This document shows, piece by piece, positions 18,257-26,606 of a DNA stretch of 54,472 nucleotides. The notes beneath the pieces were generated by a model. The model worked only from the letters and a program-made list of their open reading frames with translations. It had not been told where the DNA came from and did not search any database. Made by a program: the position numbers and the translations under genes. Source of the stretch: Verrucomicrobiota bacterium. GTDB taxonomy: Bacteria; Verrucomicrobiota; Verrucomicrobiia; Limisphaerales; UBA9464. The DNA is taken from NCBI GenBank assembly GCA_947471985.1, contig CANIZL010000040.1, positions 1 to 54,472 of the forward strand. The letters run 5' to 3'. Position 1 is the stretch's first letter; each line of letters starts with the position of its first letter.

Positions 18257-19465
18257 TCAGGAAGTTGCGGCGCGGGCATTCATCGCGGGTTCGCGCCCTT
18301 CAGGATTTTTCCAGAAGCGTTGGCCATTCCATTCGATGTCGGCGGTACTGGCCCGGAGCAAATTACTCCGGAGCCGGAGGGCCCGCCCGACGATTTCGGC
18401 AAAGGCGCGCAGGAGGGTGAGTGGTTTTGCGGGCTTCGGATCGTCCGGGTCGCGCTCGACGTCGCGGGCCTGGCGGAAGAACGCACGCTCGGCCGCACCG
18501 GCTTGCGGGCGCAGCATCCGCCGCGAACCAAACAGGAGCATCGCCCATTTCACCGCCAGGTCTTCTTCCGCGCCGGGAATTGCTGGGGGGCGAAGTCCGT
18601 GCAAGGCATCGCTGATTGACCGGCCCAATTCCTTCGAGTGCGGGTCGAGAAAATGGATTCCCGACGTCGAGCGCGGATTGCACTCGAGCACGTGGCAGCC
18701 GGCCTCGTTTTCAATCCAATCAAAGGCGAGCTGGCCCGTGTACCGGAGGCGATCGGCCAGCACCCGGGCAAAATCGGCGGCCCGACCGGCCTTGACCGTG
18801 CGCAAACCGATCCCGCTTCCGGTTCCGGCGCGGTAGAGGGGTTGATATGCGGCCGAGCACACCTCCCGGCCCGCGACGAAGAAGGCCCAGGTGCAGAACT
18901 CGCGACCGGTAATTTGTCGTTGGGCGATCCAGCCGGGTTGCCGGAGTTGCGCCTGCGCATCCGCCGCGCTGAGTCCGAGTCGGGTCATCACGGCAAAGCG
19001 GGAGTAGGCGGGCTTGCAGACCCAGGGCGCATCGGTCAGCGCACCGAAGTGGCGCGTCGTGGGGACGTGCACACCGGCTTCGGCCGCGCTAGAGCGGGCC
19101 AGTCGGGCGAACACGCCTTTGTGGTGCAGTACGCGGAGCACTTTGAAGGGCGGATTTGCCCGAAAATAAGGAGCAAAACTAACCGGATCGAGTTCCGCGG
19201 CCTTCGCCCAGTAGAAGATTTCCTCGCAGGTGCAGAGGATGGCTTCCGGCTGATACTGCGTGATCGCCGTTTTGGCCGCGGCGGCAAAGGAGGCGAATTG
19301 CCGTGCGGGCGACGGGAGTACGACGTGCGCCGTGGCCCACTTGCTCTGGTACGCGACCGCGTGGGACAGGGAATCGGCCAGGATGACTTCGTGTCCGCTG
19401 CGCCCCAAAATGCGCATCCACTGCAACGCGGCGGGCGCCCGCGCACCGGTGATCAGGAATCTCAT
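18257..19465 (-). CDS. ATP-grasp ligase
   Basis: 402 residues from the ATG at 19465. The N-terminus is a Rossmann-like pre-ATP-grasp domain (MRFLITGARAPAALQWMRIL). The ATP-grasp core follows with LHHKGVFARLA, VCKPAYSRFAVM, the R-Q-ITGREFCTWAFF segment, and the metal/phosphate region DWIENEAGCHVLECNPRSTS (the E..CNPR motif). It should ligate a carboxylate to an amine or thiol through an acyl-phosphate. The ATGA overlap with the upstream adenylating-enzyme gene implies coupled translation. Confidence 0.85.
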   Translation of the reverse strand: MRFLITGARAPAALQWMRILGRSGHEVILADSLSHAVAYQSKWATAHVVLPSPARQFASFAAAAKTAITQYQPEAILCTCEEIFYWAKAAELDPVSFAPYFRANPPFKVLRVLHHKGVFARLARSSAAEAGVHVPTTRHFGALTDAPWVCKPAYSRFAVMTRLGLSAADAQAQLRQPGWIAQRQITGREFCTWAFFVAGREVCSAAYQPLYRAGTGSGIGLRTVKAGRAADFARVLADRLRYTGQLAFDWIENEAGCHVLECNPRSTSGIHFLDPHSKELGRSISDALHGLRPPAIPGAEEDLAVKWAMLLFGSRRMLRPQAGAAERAFFRQARDVERDPDDPKPAKPLTLLRAFAEIVGRALRLRSNLLRASTADIEWNGQRFWKNPEGREPAMNARAATS

Positions 19466-20781
19466 GGCGTCGATGACTCCGTTAATTGCCGGCGGACGCG
19501 GCGGAGTTTGGCCGACGGAGCGGGTGGCACCCACGGAACGATCCGAAGTGCGGGCGCTTGCGCCCCGAGTTGTCGGCAAAGTTCGGTGACTTCCTGCCGG
19601 ACCGGTTCCAATTCGCAGTCGGCGGAGAAGGAAACGTCCCAGTGCGAGGGCGCGGTTTGGACCACGGAGTAATTCACGCCGGCCGGCAGACCGAGCACCA
19701 GGGCGCGTCGGACAAAATCGGGAAAAATCAGGACCGGAGCGGCAGTCTCCGTGCCGGGCAGTTGCAGCACTTCGTCGCAACGCCCTTCGATTGCGCCGAG
19801 CGTGCCGAAGAGGGAACCGCACGGACACGGCGGGGCGTTGTCCGCCACAATCACATCGTCGAGTCGATACCGCACGATGGGTTGGGTGAGGCGGCGGAAA
19901 TCGGTGATGACGGGCGCATAGCGGGTATGCGCCGGGTCGAGCCACTCCTTCTGCACAACGAGGGAGTCCTCATTCCAGTGCAGTCGTCCGTACGGGCAGG
20001 TCGCGGCCAGGAAGCCCTCCGTGGCTTGATAGATCTGAGCCACGCGGTGGTTGAAACCTTGCTCGATCCGTTCGCGGTCCGCCGCGTCGAGCACATCGGC
20101 GACGCTGAGCAGAATGGCCGGCGGCGCGAGCAGCGTTGCGGCTCCGGGCTGCGCGGCGAGGTGAACGAGCACGCTCGGCGGGGCTGCGATGACGGTGGGA
20201 CGCAGCGCCTGGAGGCGCGGCCCATGCTCGTTCAGCGGCTGATACAGATCGAAAAAGGCGAACTGAAATCGCCGGGAATTCACCGTTTGATAAAGCGGAC
20301 TGTCCGCCCGGAGGAACAAGGCCGCCCGATGCGAGTGTCGCAGCGTGCCCCGCAACGTCCGCGCCAAGAGCGTGCCCGCCCAAAGCCGTCGTTCGCCGCC
20401 GCTGGCGAGAAAAATGCCGCGACTTCCCGAAGTGCCCGACGAGAGGCCGACGGTGATACCCGACAACGTGGCGGAGAAGTCGCGGGTTCGCTCCGCTGCG
20501 GTTGCGAGCGCCCACGCGGCTTCGAGCGTCACGCCCGCCGTGTTCCACGTGTCGAAGTGCCGCATCATTTCCGCCTTGCCCAGCACCGGCCACTCGCGCC
20601 AGCTGGACTGATCGTGCTCGGCCACGCGTTGGCGAAAAAACGGGGAACGTTCTGCCACGGTGGTCAGATGACGTTGCACCTGTTGCTCCTGCCAGGTTTC
20701 CAGAGCGGCACGATTCTTCCACCGCGTAAAACGGCGACGCGCCTGCACGTAGTGCCAAAGAATGGAGAGACGTTCGGTCAT
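19462..20781 (-). CDS. F390 synthetase-related adenylate-forming enzyme
   Basis: 439 residues. The phosphate loop GLSSGTSGSRGIF (112-124), YQATEG, and RYRLDD match the PaaK/CapK-like adenylating superfamily, closest to the clade annotated as F390 synthetase-related. It should activate a carboxylic acid as its acyl-adenylate. The family length is normal and the key motifs are intact. A C-terminal CPCGSLFGTLGAIEGR element also fits the clade. The ATGA overlaps on both sides place it firmly inside the operon. The substrate cannot be read from sequence. Confidence 0.85.
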   Translation of the reverse strand: MTERLSILWHYVQARRRFTRWKNRAALETWQEQQVQRHLTTVAERSPFFRQRVAEHDQSSWREWPVLGKAEMMRHFDTWNTAGVTLEAAWALATAAERTRDFSATLSGITVGLSSGTSGSRGIFLASGGERRLWAGTLLARTLRGTLRHSHRAALFLRADSPLYQTVNSRRFQFAFFDLYQPLNEHGPRLQALRPTVIAAPPSVLVHLAAQPGAATLLAPPAILLSVADVLDAADRERIEQGFNHRVAQIYQATEGFLAATCPYGRLHWNEDSLVVQKEWLDPAHTRYAPVITDFRRLTQPIVRYRLDDVIVADNAPPCPCGSLFGTLGAIEGRCDEVLQLPGTETAAPVLIFPDFVRRALVLGLPAGVNYSVVQTAPSHWDVSFSADCELEPVRQEVTELCRQLGAQAPALRIVPWVPPAPSAKLRRVRRQLTESSTP

Positions 20782-21587
20782 GATTCCCCTCGCGGACTTG
20801 AATCTGCTGGGTAGATCTCGGGGCAGTGACTGGGGATAATTCGCAGTTCCGGCTCGGCCAGGTGGAGGCGATGGAGCCGGTCCAGCGAACGGCGATAGGC
20901 GGGCCAGTCATGCAGGAATCGCGTCACGGGATGCGGCAGGCGATTTTCCCGGTACGCCGCGCTCAACCAACAGGCGTCGGCCGCCAGCAACACGGGCCGT
21001 CCGTCCTCGGCCAGGAACCGCACGCCGATTTGTCCAACGGCATGTCCCGGCAGTTCGAGAACGGTGAGTGAACCATCGCCGAAGACGTCGGTCCCTTCCG
21101 AAATCCAGTGCAGACGGCGCGCGGCGTCCTCCGGTATGAGTCCCGGCAGGACCGCCTGGAGCAAGGCGGCAAACCGGCTGAGGCCCTGAAGGGAATCCCA
21201 CGCCGCCCGGCACGTGTGCAATTGCGCCTGGGGATAATCGCGGAGGCCGCCGACGTGATCGGCGTGCCAATGCGAGACGATGATGTGTTGCACTGTCCCG
21301 GCCGGCACGCCGCGGCGTTCGAGCACGCCGAGGATGCCCCGCGGTTCGGTCAGCGTCACGGGCGTCACCTGGCGATAGGCACGGTAGGGCCAGCGCGCGG
21401 TTTCGGCGAAGAAGCGCGGGGAGTAGCCCGTGTCGAAAAGCACCCGACCGTGCCGCGCGTGCTCCAGCAGCACGGCCGTGGCGTGGAAGCGCACCTTCTT
21501 CCGCCACGAACCGCCGGCGATCGCCACCGCTTCGTGAGCTTCGGTCCAACCATCCGAGAGCACGCTCCAGCGCCAGGTGGTGTTCAT
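20778..21587 (-). CDS. Metallo-beta-lactamase-fold hydrolase
   Basis: 269 residues from the ATG at 21587, set by the ATGA overlap with the upstream SDR gene. The HWHADH zinc motif (H106-H111) is intact, with later ligands in ELPGHAVGQ and AADACW. The early GRVLFDTGYSPRF segment resembles lactonase-like members (AHL-lactonase group). It may hydrolyse a lactone or thioester intermediate in the pathway, in place of an OleB-type hydrolase (inference). Confidence 0.88.
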   Translation of the reverse strand: MNTTWRWSVLSDGWTEAHEAVAIAGGSWRKKVRFHATAVLLEHARHGRVLFDTGYSPRFFAETARWPYRAYRQVTPVTLTEPRGILGVLERRGVPAGTVQHIIVSHWHADHVGGLRDYPQAQLHTCRAAWDSLQGLSRFAALLQAVLPGLIPEDAARRLHWISEGTDVFGDGSLTVLELPGHAVGQIGVRFLAEDGRPVLLAADACWLSAAYRENRLPHPVTRFLHDWPAYRRSLDRLHRLHLAEPELRIIPSHCPEIYPADSSPRGES

Positions 21588-22612
21588 GCGCCTTTTCCTC
21601 CGGCCTGCACGGAGGCACGCCACAATTCCCCACAGCGTTTCAAGGCCGCGAGCACGTCGGTTTGCGGGGCATAGGATAGATCCGTCCGCGCCGCCGAGAT
21701 GTCGAGCGTTTGACCGTAGGCGAGGGCCCCGACGGTATAGCGGGTGAGGGGTGGCTCCCAGCGCCGGAGGGTGAACGCGCGGGAAACGCACTCCAACAGA
21801 CCGGCAAGGGTCATCGCCGTGGCGATGGGAATCGGGCGAAAGCGAACGGGCAGCCCGCAGGCTTCCAGAATCGTGCGCAGCACCACACTGCGGGGCTGTG
21901 GATCCCCGCTCGTAATGTGGTACACCCGTCCCTGGCACCGGGACGGGGCTCGGAGTGCGGCAAGCACCGCTTGCACGGCATCGCCGATCCACGTGAGATC
22001 CAGCAAGGGATCGCCCGCGCCGAAGAGGGGAAAAGCACCGTTCTGGGCTACGCGGATCATCCGCGGCAGAAGTGTCGTGTCGCCGGGCCCGAACAACGCC
22101 TTCGGTCGGAGGACGACCGCATTCAATCCCCGCCGCACCGCCGCGGCGATGAGTTGCTCCGCGGCGCGTTTGGTAGCGATGTAGTCGTTGGCGGGCCGGG
22201 CGCGGCCGGTGGCGTCCTCCTTCAGAGCGGATTGCTCCGCGAAATCGAAGAGGACACTGGGCGACGAAATGTGCACCAAGCGCCGGACGCCCGAGTTTTC
22301 GCAGGCCTGAACAACGTTCTCGGTGGCTTGCACATTCGCTGCCACGAAGGCGGCGCGGCGGCCCCACGGGGCGGAGAGTGCGGCGGCGTGAACCACCGCC
22401 GCACAGCCGTCGGTCAGACGCCGCAAGGCGACGGGATCGGCTGACAGATCGCAGGGCTGGAAGGCGATTCCGGCGTCGGTCAATGCCTGACCCTTGCGCA
22501 GGTCGCGTCCGGTGGCCAGCACGGGGTACCCCTGACGCTGAAGTTCCCGGGCCACGGCACCGCCCAGGAATCCGGTTGCGCCGGTGATGAGAATTCGCTG
22601 GGCCGAAACCAT
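21584..22612 (-). CDS. NAD(P)-dependent SDR, 3beta-HSD/OleD-like
   Basis: 342 residues. Rossmann motif ITGATGFLGGAV near the N-terminus, and the catalytic pair in NDYIATKRAAE (YxxxK). The LDLTWIGDAVQAVLAAL segment fits the extended SDR 3beta-hydroxysteroid dehydrogenase family, which includes the 2-alkyl-3-oxoalkanoate reductase OleD. The ATG at 22612 was chosen over a GTG at 22624 because GGGAG lies at correct spacing. With the KAS III-like gene upstream, it probably reduces a beta-keto acid to a beta-hydroxy acid (inference). Confidence 0.87.
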   Translation of the reverse strand: MVSAQRILITGATGFLGGAVARELQRQGYPVLATGRDLRKGQALTDAGIAFQPCDLSADPVALRRLTDGCAAVVHAAALSAPWGRRAAFVAANVQATENVVQACENSGVRRLVHISSPSVLFDFAEQSALKEDATGRARPANDYIATKRAAEQLIAAAVRRGLNAVVLRPKALFGPGDTTLLPRMIRVAQNGAFPLFGAGDPLLDLTWIGDAVQAVLAALRAPSRCQGRVYHITSGDPQPRSVVLRTILEACGLPVRFRPIPIATAMTLAGLLECVSRAFTLRRWEPPLTRYTVGALAYGQTLDISAARTDLSYAPQTDVLAALKRCGELWRASVQAGGKGA

Positions 22613-22624
22613 GGATTCTCCCAC

Positions 22625-23626
22625 TCAATAACGCAGTCGCGCCCCGCCCAGCGATAATCCCGCCGAGGTGCCGAGGAACAATATCGACTGCCCACGAAGC
22701 AGCCGGCCCGAACGGATCAGTTCGTGCAACGCCAACGGCATCGAGGCGGAAACAACGTTGCCGTGATGTTGAATCGTTTCCACGAGTTTCGCCGCGGGAA
22801 TACCCAGGCGGCGTCGCAGATGACGAATCGCCGGCAGGCTGGCTTGATGCGGGATGACCCAATCGACGTCGTCCCAGCGGCTACTTGAGGAGCCGACAAG
22901 GCGTTCGACAAACGATTCCATTTTTGCCGCGGCCAGACGAAAGACGGCCGGGCCCTGCATGTCGAAGAGATACTCGTCCGTGTTTTCGCCCGCCTGATGG
23001 TGGAACGGCGGGAGCTTGGTGCCACCGCCGCGAACTTCCGTGGTCGCGGCGCCTTCCGGCCAGGTTTCCACCAAGGTTTGGAGCAGCGCGGAATCGCCCA
23101 CTCCGGCTTCGATCAACACCGCGGCCGCGCCGTCGCCCATCAGCCCCGCGGATTCCGGTTGTTTCCAATTCAGACCGATGGATGCGATTTCCGAGCAGAC
23201 GATGGCGATCCGGCGGTAATTGCCGGCCGCGAGCAGCGAGCCTGCCACCTGCAGCGCCACCACGAATCCGAGGCAGGTCGCGTTCACATCGAAGCAGGGG
23301 ATTCCGTGCCAACCCATTTCCCGGGCGACCAGCGCGGCGGTGCAGGGGATCGGCTGTTGCGGGGTGCTGCCGGCGTTGAGGAGCAGGTCGGGGAAAGGAT
23401 CCGGCCACGGGCAGGTGGTGAAGGCGCTTCGCAGGGCTGCGGCCGCCATCTCCACCGTGGTGTGGCGGTCGATCTGTCGACGCTGCGCCACCCCGGTGTG
23501 CCGCAATGTCCACCCATTCGGCATGCCCGTCCGCCGATCCACCTCGGAGGAATCCACGATCCGGGGCGGCAGATAGGATCCGACCCCCTGCAATTGCAGC
23601 GAAATAGGGTGAGGGGGGTGGCTCAA
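22625..23626 (-). CDS. 3-oxoacyl-ACP synthase III / OleA-like condensing enzyme
   Basis: 333 residues from a TTG at 23626. There is no ATG between 23722 and the first conserved strand (ISLQLQGVGSYLPPR), and further upstream the frame runs into a dispersed repeat, so TTG (or another rare codon) is the best start. The catalytic triad is complete: Cys118 in VNATCLGF, His260 in VIPHQAS, Asn290 in HGNVVSAS. No acyl carrier protein or KS/AT enzymes are nearby, so it may condense acyl-CoAs directly, as OleA does (inference). First gene of the seven-gene operon. Confidence 0.85.
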   Translation of the reverse strand: MSHPPHPISLQLQGVGSYLPPRIVDSSEVDRRTGMPNGWTLRHTGVAQRRQIDRHTTVEMAAAALRSAFTTCPWPDPFPDLLLNAGSTPQQPIPCTAALVAREMGWHGIPCFDVNATCLGFVVALQVAGSLLAAGNYRRIAIVCSEIASIGLNWKQPESAGLMGDGAAAVLIEAGVGDSALLQTLVETWPEGAATTEVRGGGTKLPPFHHQAGENTDEYLFDMQGPAVFRLAAAKMESFVERLVGSSSSRWDDVDWVIPHQASLPAIRHLRRRLGIPAAKLVETIQHHGNVVSASMPLALHELIRSGRLLRGQSILFLGTSAGLSLGGARLRY

Positions 23627-23778
23627 AATATTGGAATTAACGAAAGTGAAAGAAGGGCCGACAGGCAAGCCGAATCCCCGCTCCGGCCCACGGGGGCGGG
23701 GCGATTCGTGCGCCGTGATCATGGGGTGCGGGTGGATACCCGTAGGCATCGGTTGGTACGCGTTTTGGCGGGTGAATG

Positions 23779-23876
23779 AAACCCCTTCAGGGTTGGGAGG
23801 ATTTGTATATGCGTAACCCGGAGTAGCCCGCCGCGGGCAACCCCGGGCTGGTGGATTCAATCCCGTTGGGATTTGG
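23779..23876. repeat. Three-hairpin dispersed repeat, copy 1
   Basis: About 98 bases made of three adjoining stem-loops: AACCCCTTCAGGGTTGGG, then a GTAACCCGGAGTAGCC...GGCAACCCCGGGCT stem, then AATCCCGTTGGGAT. It directly precedes the KAS III-like operon and probably lies in its 5' leader or promoter. Copies with the same order occur at about 24.7, 28.3 and 33.3 kb. Confidence 0.75.
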
Positions 23877-23967
23877 AAAAGGGAAAATGCCGGGGGAACG
23901 TCGGAAAAACAGTTGTCCGGTGTCTGGGATTAGCCGCGTCAGATTTGGGGATCTCTATCGATGGTTA

Positions 23968-24000
23968 TCCGGGGCTGGTGGACTCAATCCCGTTGAGATA
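23968..24000. repeat. Partial copy of the three-hairpin repeat
   Basis: CCGGGGCTGGTGGACTCAATCCCGTTGAGAT matches the last third of the 23.8-kb copy. It lies 25 bp before the LysE start and is probably a truncated insertion. Confidence 0.6.
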
Positions 24001-24024
24001 AGTTGGATTCCGTATTTTGGATTT

Positions 24025-24651
24025 ATGAACCGCCATGTCCTTCTGCTCTATCTGGCCACTTGGGCTTTGGTGGCGATTTCTCCGGGTCCGGCGGTGATGT
24101 GCGCGATGACTCTGGCCACGCGATACGGCTTTCGGCAGGCCTTGATGGGCATCGCCGGGATTCAGTTGGGCCATTTCGTTTTCTTTGGGTGCGTGGCCTC
24201 CGGATTGGCGGCGTTGCTCGCGACCGCCTCGATGGCGTTCCTGGTGATTCGGATCATTGGTGCGCTTTATTTACTGTATCTCGGCATTCGCATCCTTGCC
24301 GCCACGGTTCGTCCGCGTCCAAACGCGACGACGGCAGTGCTTGCGCCCGGGGGACGCAGCCTGCTTTTGCAGGGCTTGGCCATCCAGGTGACCAACCCGA
24401 AGGCGCTGCTGTTCATGTCGGCGCTGCTGCCGCAATTCATTCAACCGGACCACGCGCTGCTGCCGCAGTTGGTCGTGCTGCTGGTCGTGACCATTGCCGT
24501 GGATGTTTTGGTTTTGAGTTCCTACGCCTATTTTGCACTGCGTGGGGCGCAGTCCCTGCGGGACTCGGGAGTCACCGTGTGGCTGGAGCGCGCGTTTGGT
24601 GCGGCCCTCATTGCCTTTGGCCTCAAGCTGTTTAGTGCCACGCGGCAGTGA
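24025..24651 (+). CDS. LysE/RhtB-family amino acid exporter
   Basis: 208 residues with about six membrane segments. The N-terminal LysE signature AISPGPAVMCAMTLATRYGF is followed by GIQLGHFVFFGCVASGL and the NPKALLFMSALLPQF motif of the family. Members export amino acids or their derivatives at the inner membrane; substrate here unknown. The ATG at 24025 was chosen because the longer upstream frame runs through repeat DNA. It is convergent with the PEP-CTERM-like gene, with another repeat copy between. Confidence 0.9.
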   Translation: MNRHVLLLYLATWALVAISPGPAVMCAMTLATRYGFRQALMGIAGIQLGHFVFFGCVASGLAALLATASMAFLVIRIIGALYLLYLGIRILAATVRPRPNATTAVLAPGGRSLLLQGLAIQVTNPKALLFMSALLPQFIQPDHALLPQLVVLLVVTIAVDVLVLSSYAYFALRGAQSLRDSGVTVWLERAFGAALIAFGLKLFSATRQ

Positions 24652-24693
24652 GCGGGCTGGCCTGGTGAAGGGCCCGGGTTTTCGTGAGCGAAT

Positions 24694-24795
24694 TCAACCC
24701 CTTCAAGGTTGGGAGGATTTGCCAATGCGTAGCCCGGGGTAGCCTGTCGCAGGCAACCCCGGGCTGGTGGATTTAATCCCTTTGGGATAAGGGAA
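24694..24795. repeat. Three-hairpin dispersed repeat, copy 2
   Basis: Same three-hairpin order as the 23.8-kb copy: AACCCCTTCAAGGTTGGG, then GTAGCCCGGGGTAGCCTG and its partner ending CAACCCCGGGCT, then AATCCCTTTGGGAT. It lies between the convergent LysE and PEP-CTERM-like stops. The mismatches from other copies fall in loops or occur as compensated pairs (for example CCTG...CAGG against CCCG...CGGG). Confidence 0.75.
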
Positions 24796-24848
24796 AATAC
24801 TCCGGATCGGAGGCGGGTTGGAGACCGGTCCGCCGGCGGCACCACGGG

Positions 24849-25553
24849 CTACTTCTGGCGGCGTTGCCAGACGCGGAAGAGGAGCGCGCCGACGAGGAGC
24901 AGGGGAGCCGTGGTGCTCACTTCCGGGACCACCGTGGTGCCCAGGAGATTCAGCGACCAGCTATCCAGAGTGAGCAGCCCGCCCGTTTGCACGTCCGCCA
25001 CAAAGAGCGACCACGCTCCATTGGGATTGACCCCATTGAAGCTCGACAAGCCGGCGCTGCGAGGACTGAGGTCCGTGACGAAGGAGGGATCCGCTGTGCG
25101 ACCGTCGGGTTGCCACGAGCCGTCGAGCGGGTTCGTGAGGGGGGTGGTATGATCGCCGTTTAAGATGAGACGATAGCTGTGAACATCGGCGGGGGCACTG
25201 TCATCGAGGGTGAGATTGAAGCCCACGTCGCCGTAGCCGAAGGAGGATCCGGTGCGCCGTCCCACGCGGTTCAGCAGGACCGAAAAACCGGATTCATGCA
25301 CCAGGCTGACGTAGAGGTCGCCATTATACCCACCGCCCCCATTGGCCGTGGGCGACAGCGTCAGGCTCACGTTCACGTCGGTAAGGAAGTTGAAGGCGGT
25401 GGTGACGTTTTGAGTATCCGTCACGCCGGAGGCCAGGCCATCGGGAACCGCTAGGTTCGGGGTGAAGACAAAGAGGTCGGCTTGCGCGGGGGCGAGGGCG
25501 CCGAGCAGCAGGGCCGCCGCCAGGGGGAACGGAGAACGGGGAATGAGTTTCAT
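24849..25553 (-). CDS. Secreted protein with proprotein-convertase-like beta domain and PEP-CTERM-like tail
   Basis: 234 residues from the ATG at 25553, with a signal peptide (KLIPRSPFPLAAALLLGALA, cleaved near AQA). The body (residues 25-205) has the jelly-roll features of P/Homo B-type domains: VNVSLTLSPT, GDLYVSLVHESGFSVLL, NPNGAWSLFVADVQTGG, LDSWSLNL. The tail VPEVSTTAPLLLVGALLF then RVWQRRQK fits a PEP-CTERM sorting signal, with Val in place of the final Pro, implying exosortase processing. No exosortase gene is in the window. Confidence 0.75.
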   Translation of the reverse strand: MKLIPRSPFPLAAALLLGALAPAQADLFVFTPNLAVPDGLASGVTDTQNVTTAFNFLTDVNVSLTLSPTANGGGGYNGDLYVSLVHESGFSVLLNRVGRRTGSSFGYGDVGFNLTLDDSAPADVHSYRLILNGDHTTPLTNPLDGSWQPDGRTADPSFVTDLSPRSAGLSSFNGVNPNGAWSLFVADVQTGGLLTLDSWSLNLLGTTVVPEVSTTAPLLLVGALLFRVWQRRQK

Positions 25554-25561
25554 AGGTTCGA

Positions 25562-26545
25562 TCAGGGGTTGGCGGGCGCTTCGGTGCGGTAGAACTGCTG
25601 GGGGTGATTGGGAGCGTCGAGGTCGAGCCAATCGAACACGCCGTTGGGCCCGGCGACTTTGGAACCGAGCGTTGTCCAAAGGACGGGCGATTTCAGCGTC
25701 TCCGTGGCCTGAATGAAATAGGAGCGTCCGGGGATGCCCGCGTATTTGAGATAGATCACCCCGCCGGCCTGGACTTCAAAGGCCAGGCGGTTGGCGGTCT
25801 CCTTATTGGGATTCGCGGCCACATCCACCGTTACGGTGGTGGTGGCCGTCAGGGTGTCCGGGTTCATGACGGTATAAGTGAAGCTGCCGGTACCGCTAAA
25901 TCCGGCGGGAACCGTATAGAAAATCCAACCCTCGCTCACGGTGACCGTGGCGCCGGCGGGCAGCGGATCCTGGACCGAGACGAGAACCAGGGATGCGCCG
26001 GACGGATCGGTATCGTTCTCCAGCAACTGGGCCGGGGTGAGTTTGAGATCGGAATTCAAGGCCCGGCTGAAGGAATCCGCGAGAGGATTTGGGGCCAAGG
26101 GAACCGTGCCCATCGACAACCCGTCGAGGCGCAACCAGCCGGTATTCGCGCACCAGGCGTAACCACTGAGCAGGCCGGTGCCGAGATCCAATTGCGGATT
26201 GCCGGTGGCTTCGAAGTTGATCCAACCGAGGTTGGCCGACCACGCCAGGCCGCGCAGGGAACCGTCGACCAGCCGATTGACGCCGAAGTCGGCCCCGGTG
26301 GCATTGCCGTATTGGGTGCCATCAGCGGGGGCATCGTTGCCCAGGTTGATCCAGCCGCAGTTGGCCGAGTACAGGTAGCCGGAGAGCACGCGCACGCCGG
26401 CACTGGTCAATCGGACGGTGGCGGAGGAATGGGTGGGAACCCAGCCCACATTGGCCCCGTAGGCGTTCCCATTCAGCGCCGTCGCCTGCAGGGTGGGGCT
26501 GGCGAGGGAGAGTCCCGCGATCAGGCCCAAAAGTTTAAGGTTCAT
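25562..26545 (-). CDS. Secreted protein with cadherin-like repeat
   Basis: 327 residues from the ATG at 26545, with a signal peptide (MNLKLLGLIAGLSLASPTLQ). The first half repeats 'GYLYSANCGWINLG', 'GLAWSANLGWINFE', 'GYAWCANTGWLRLD', three copies of a short G-x-AWxAN.GW unit. A cadherin-like/Big module follows (LENDTDPSG, GTGSFTYTVMNPDT). The last roughly 70 residues form the C-terminal module also seen on the propeller protein (RSYFIQATETLKSPVLW, QQFYRTEAP). Function unknown; probably at the cell surface. It lies 8 bp upstream of the PEP-CTERM-like gene on the same strand. Confidence 0.7.
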   Translation of the reverse strand: MNLKLLGLIAGLSLASPTLQATALNGNAYGANVGWVPTHSSATVRLTSAGVRVLSGYLYSANCGWINLGNDAPADGTQYGNATGADFGVNRLVDGSLRGLAWSANLGWINFEATGNPQLDLGTGLLSGYAWCANTGWLRLDGLSMGTVPLAPNPLADSFSRALNSDLKLTPAQLLENDTDPSGASLVLVSVQDPLPAGATVTVSEGWIFYTVPAGFSGTGSFTYTVMNPDTLTATTTVTVDVAANPNKETANRLAFEVQAGGVIYLKYAGIPGRSYFIQATETLKSPVLWTTLGSKVAGPNGVFDWLDLDAPNHPQQFYRTEAPANP

Positions 26546-26606
26546 AAAAGGTGGAGATCCGTTGCCGCCGGGAGCGAGCGCGAGGTTCCTGGACACTGGA
26601 GCATTA

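Noticed and set aside
23627-23860. N-terminal extension of the KAS III-like reading frame
   Set aside because: The extra residues are encoded largely by the dispersed repeat, and the protein would exceed family length.
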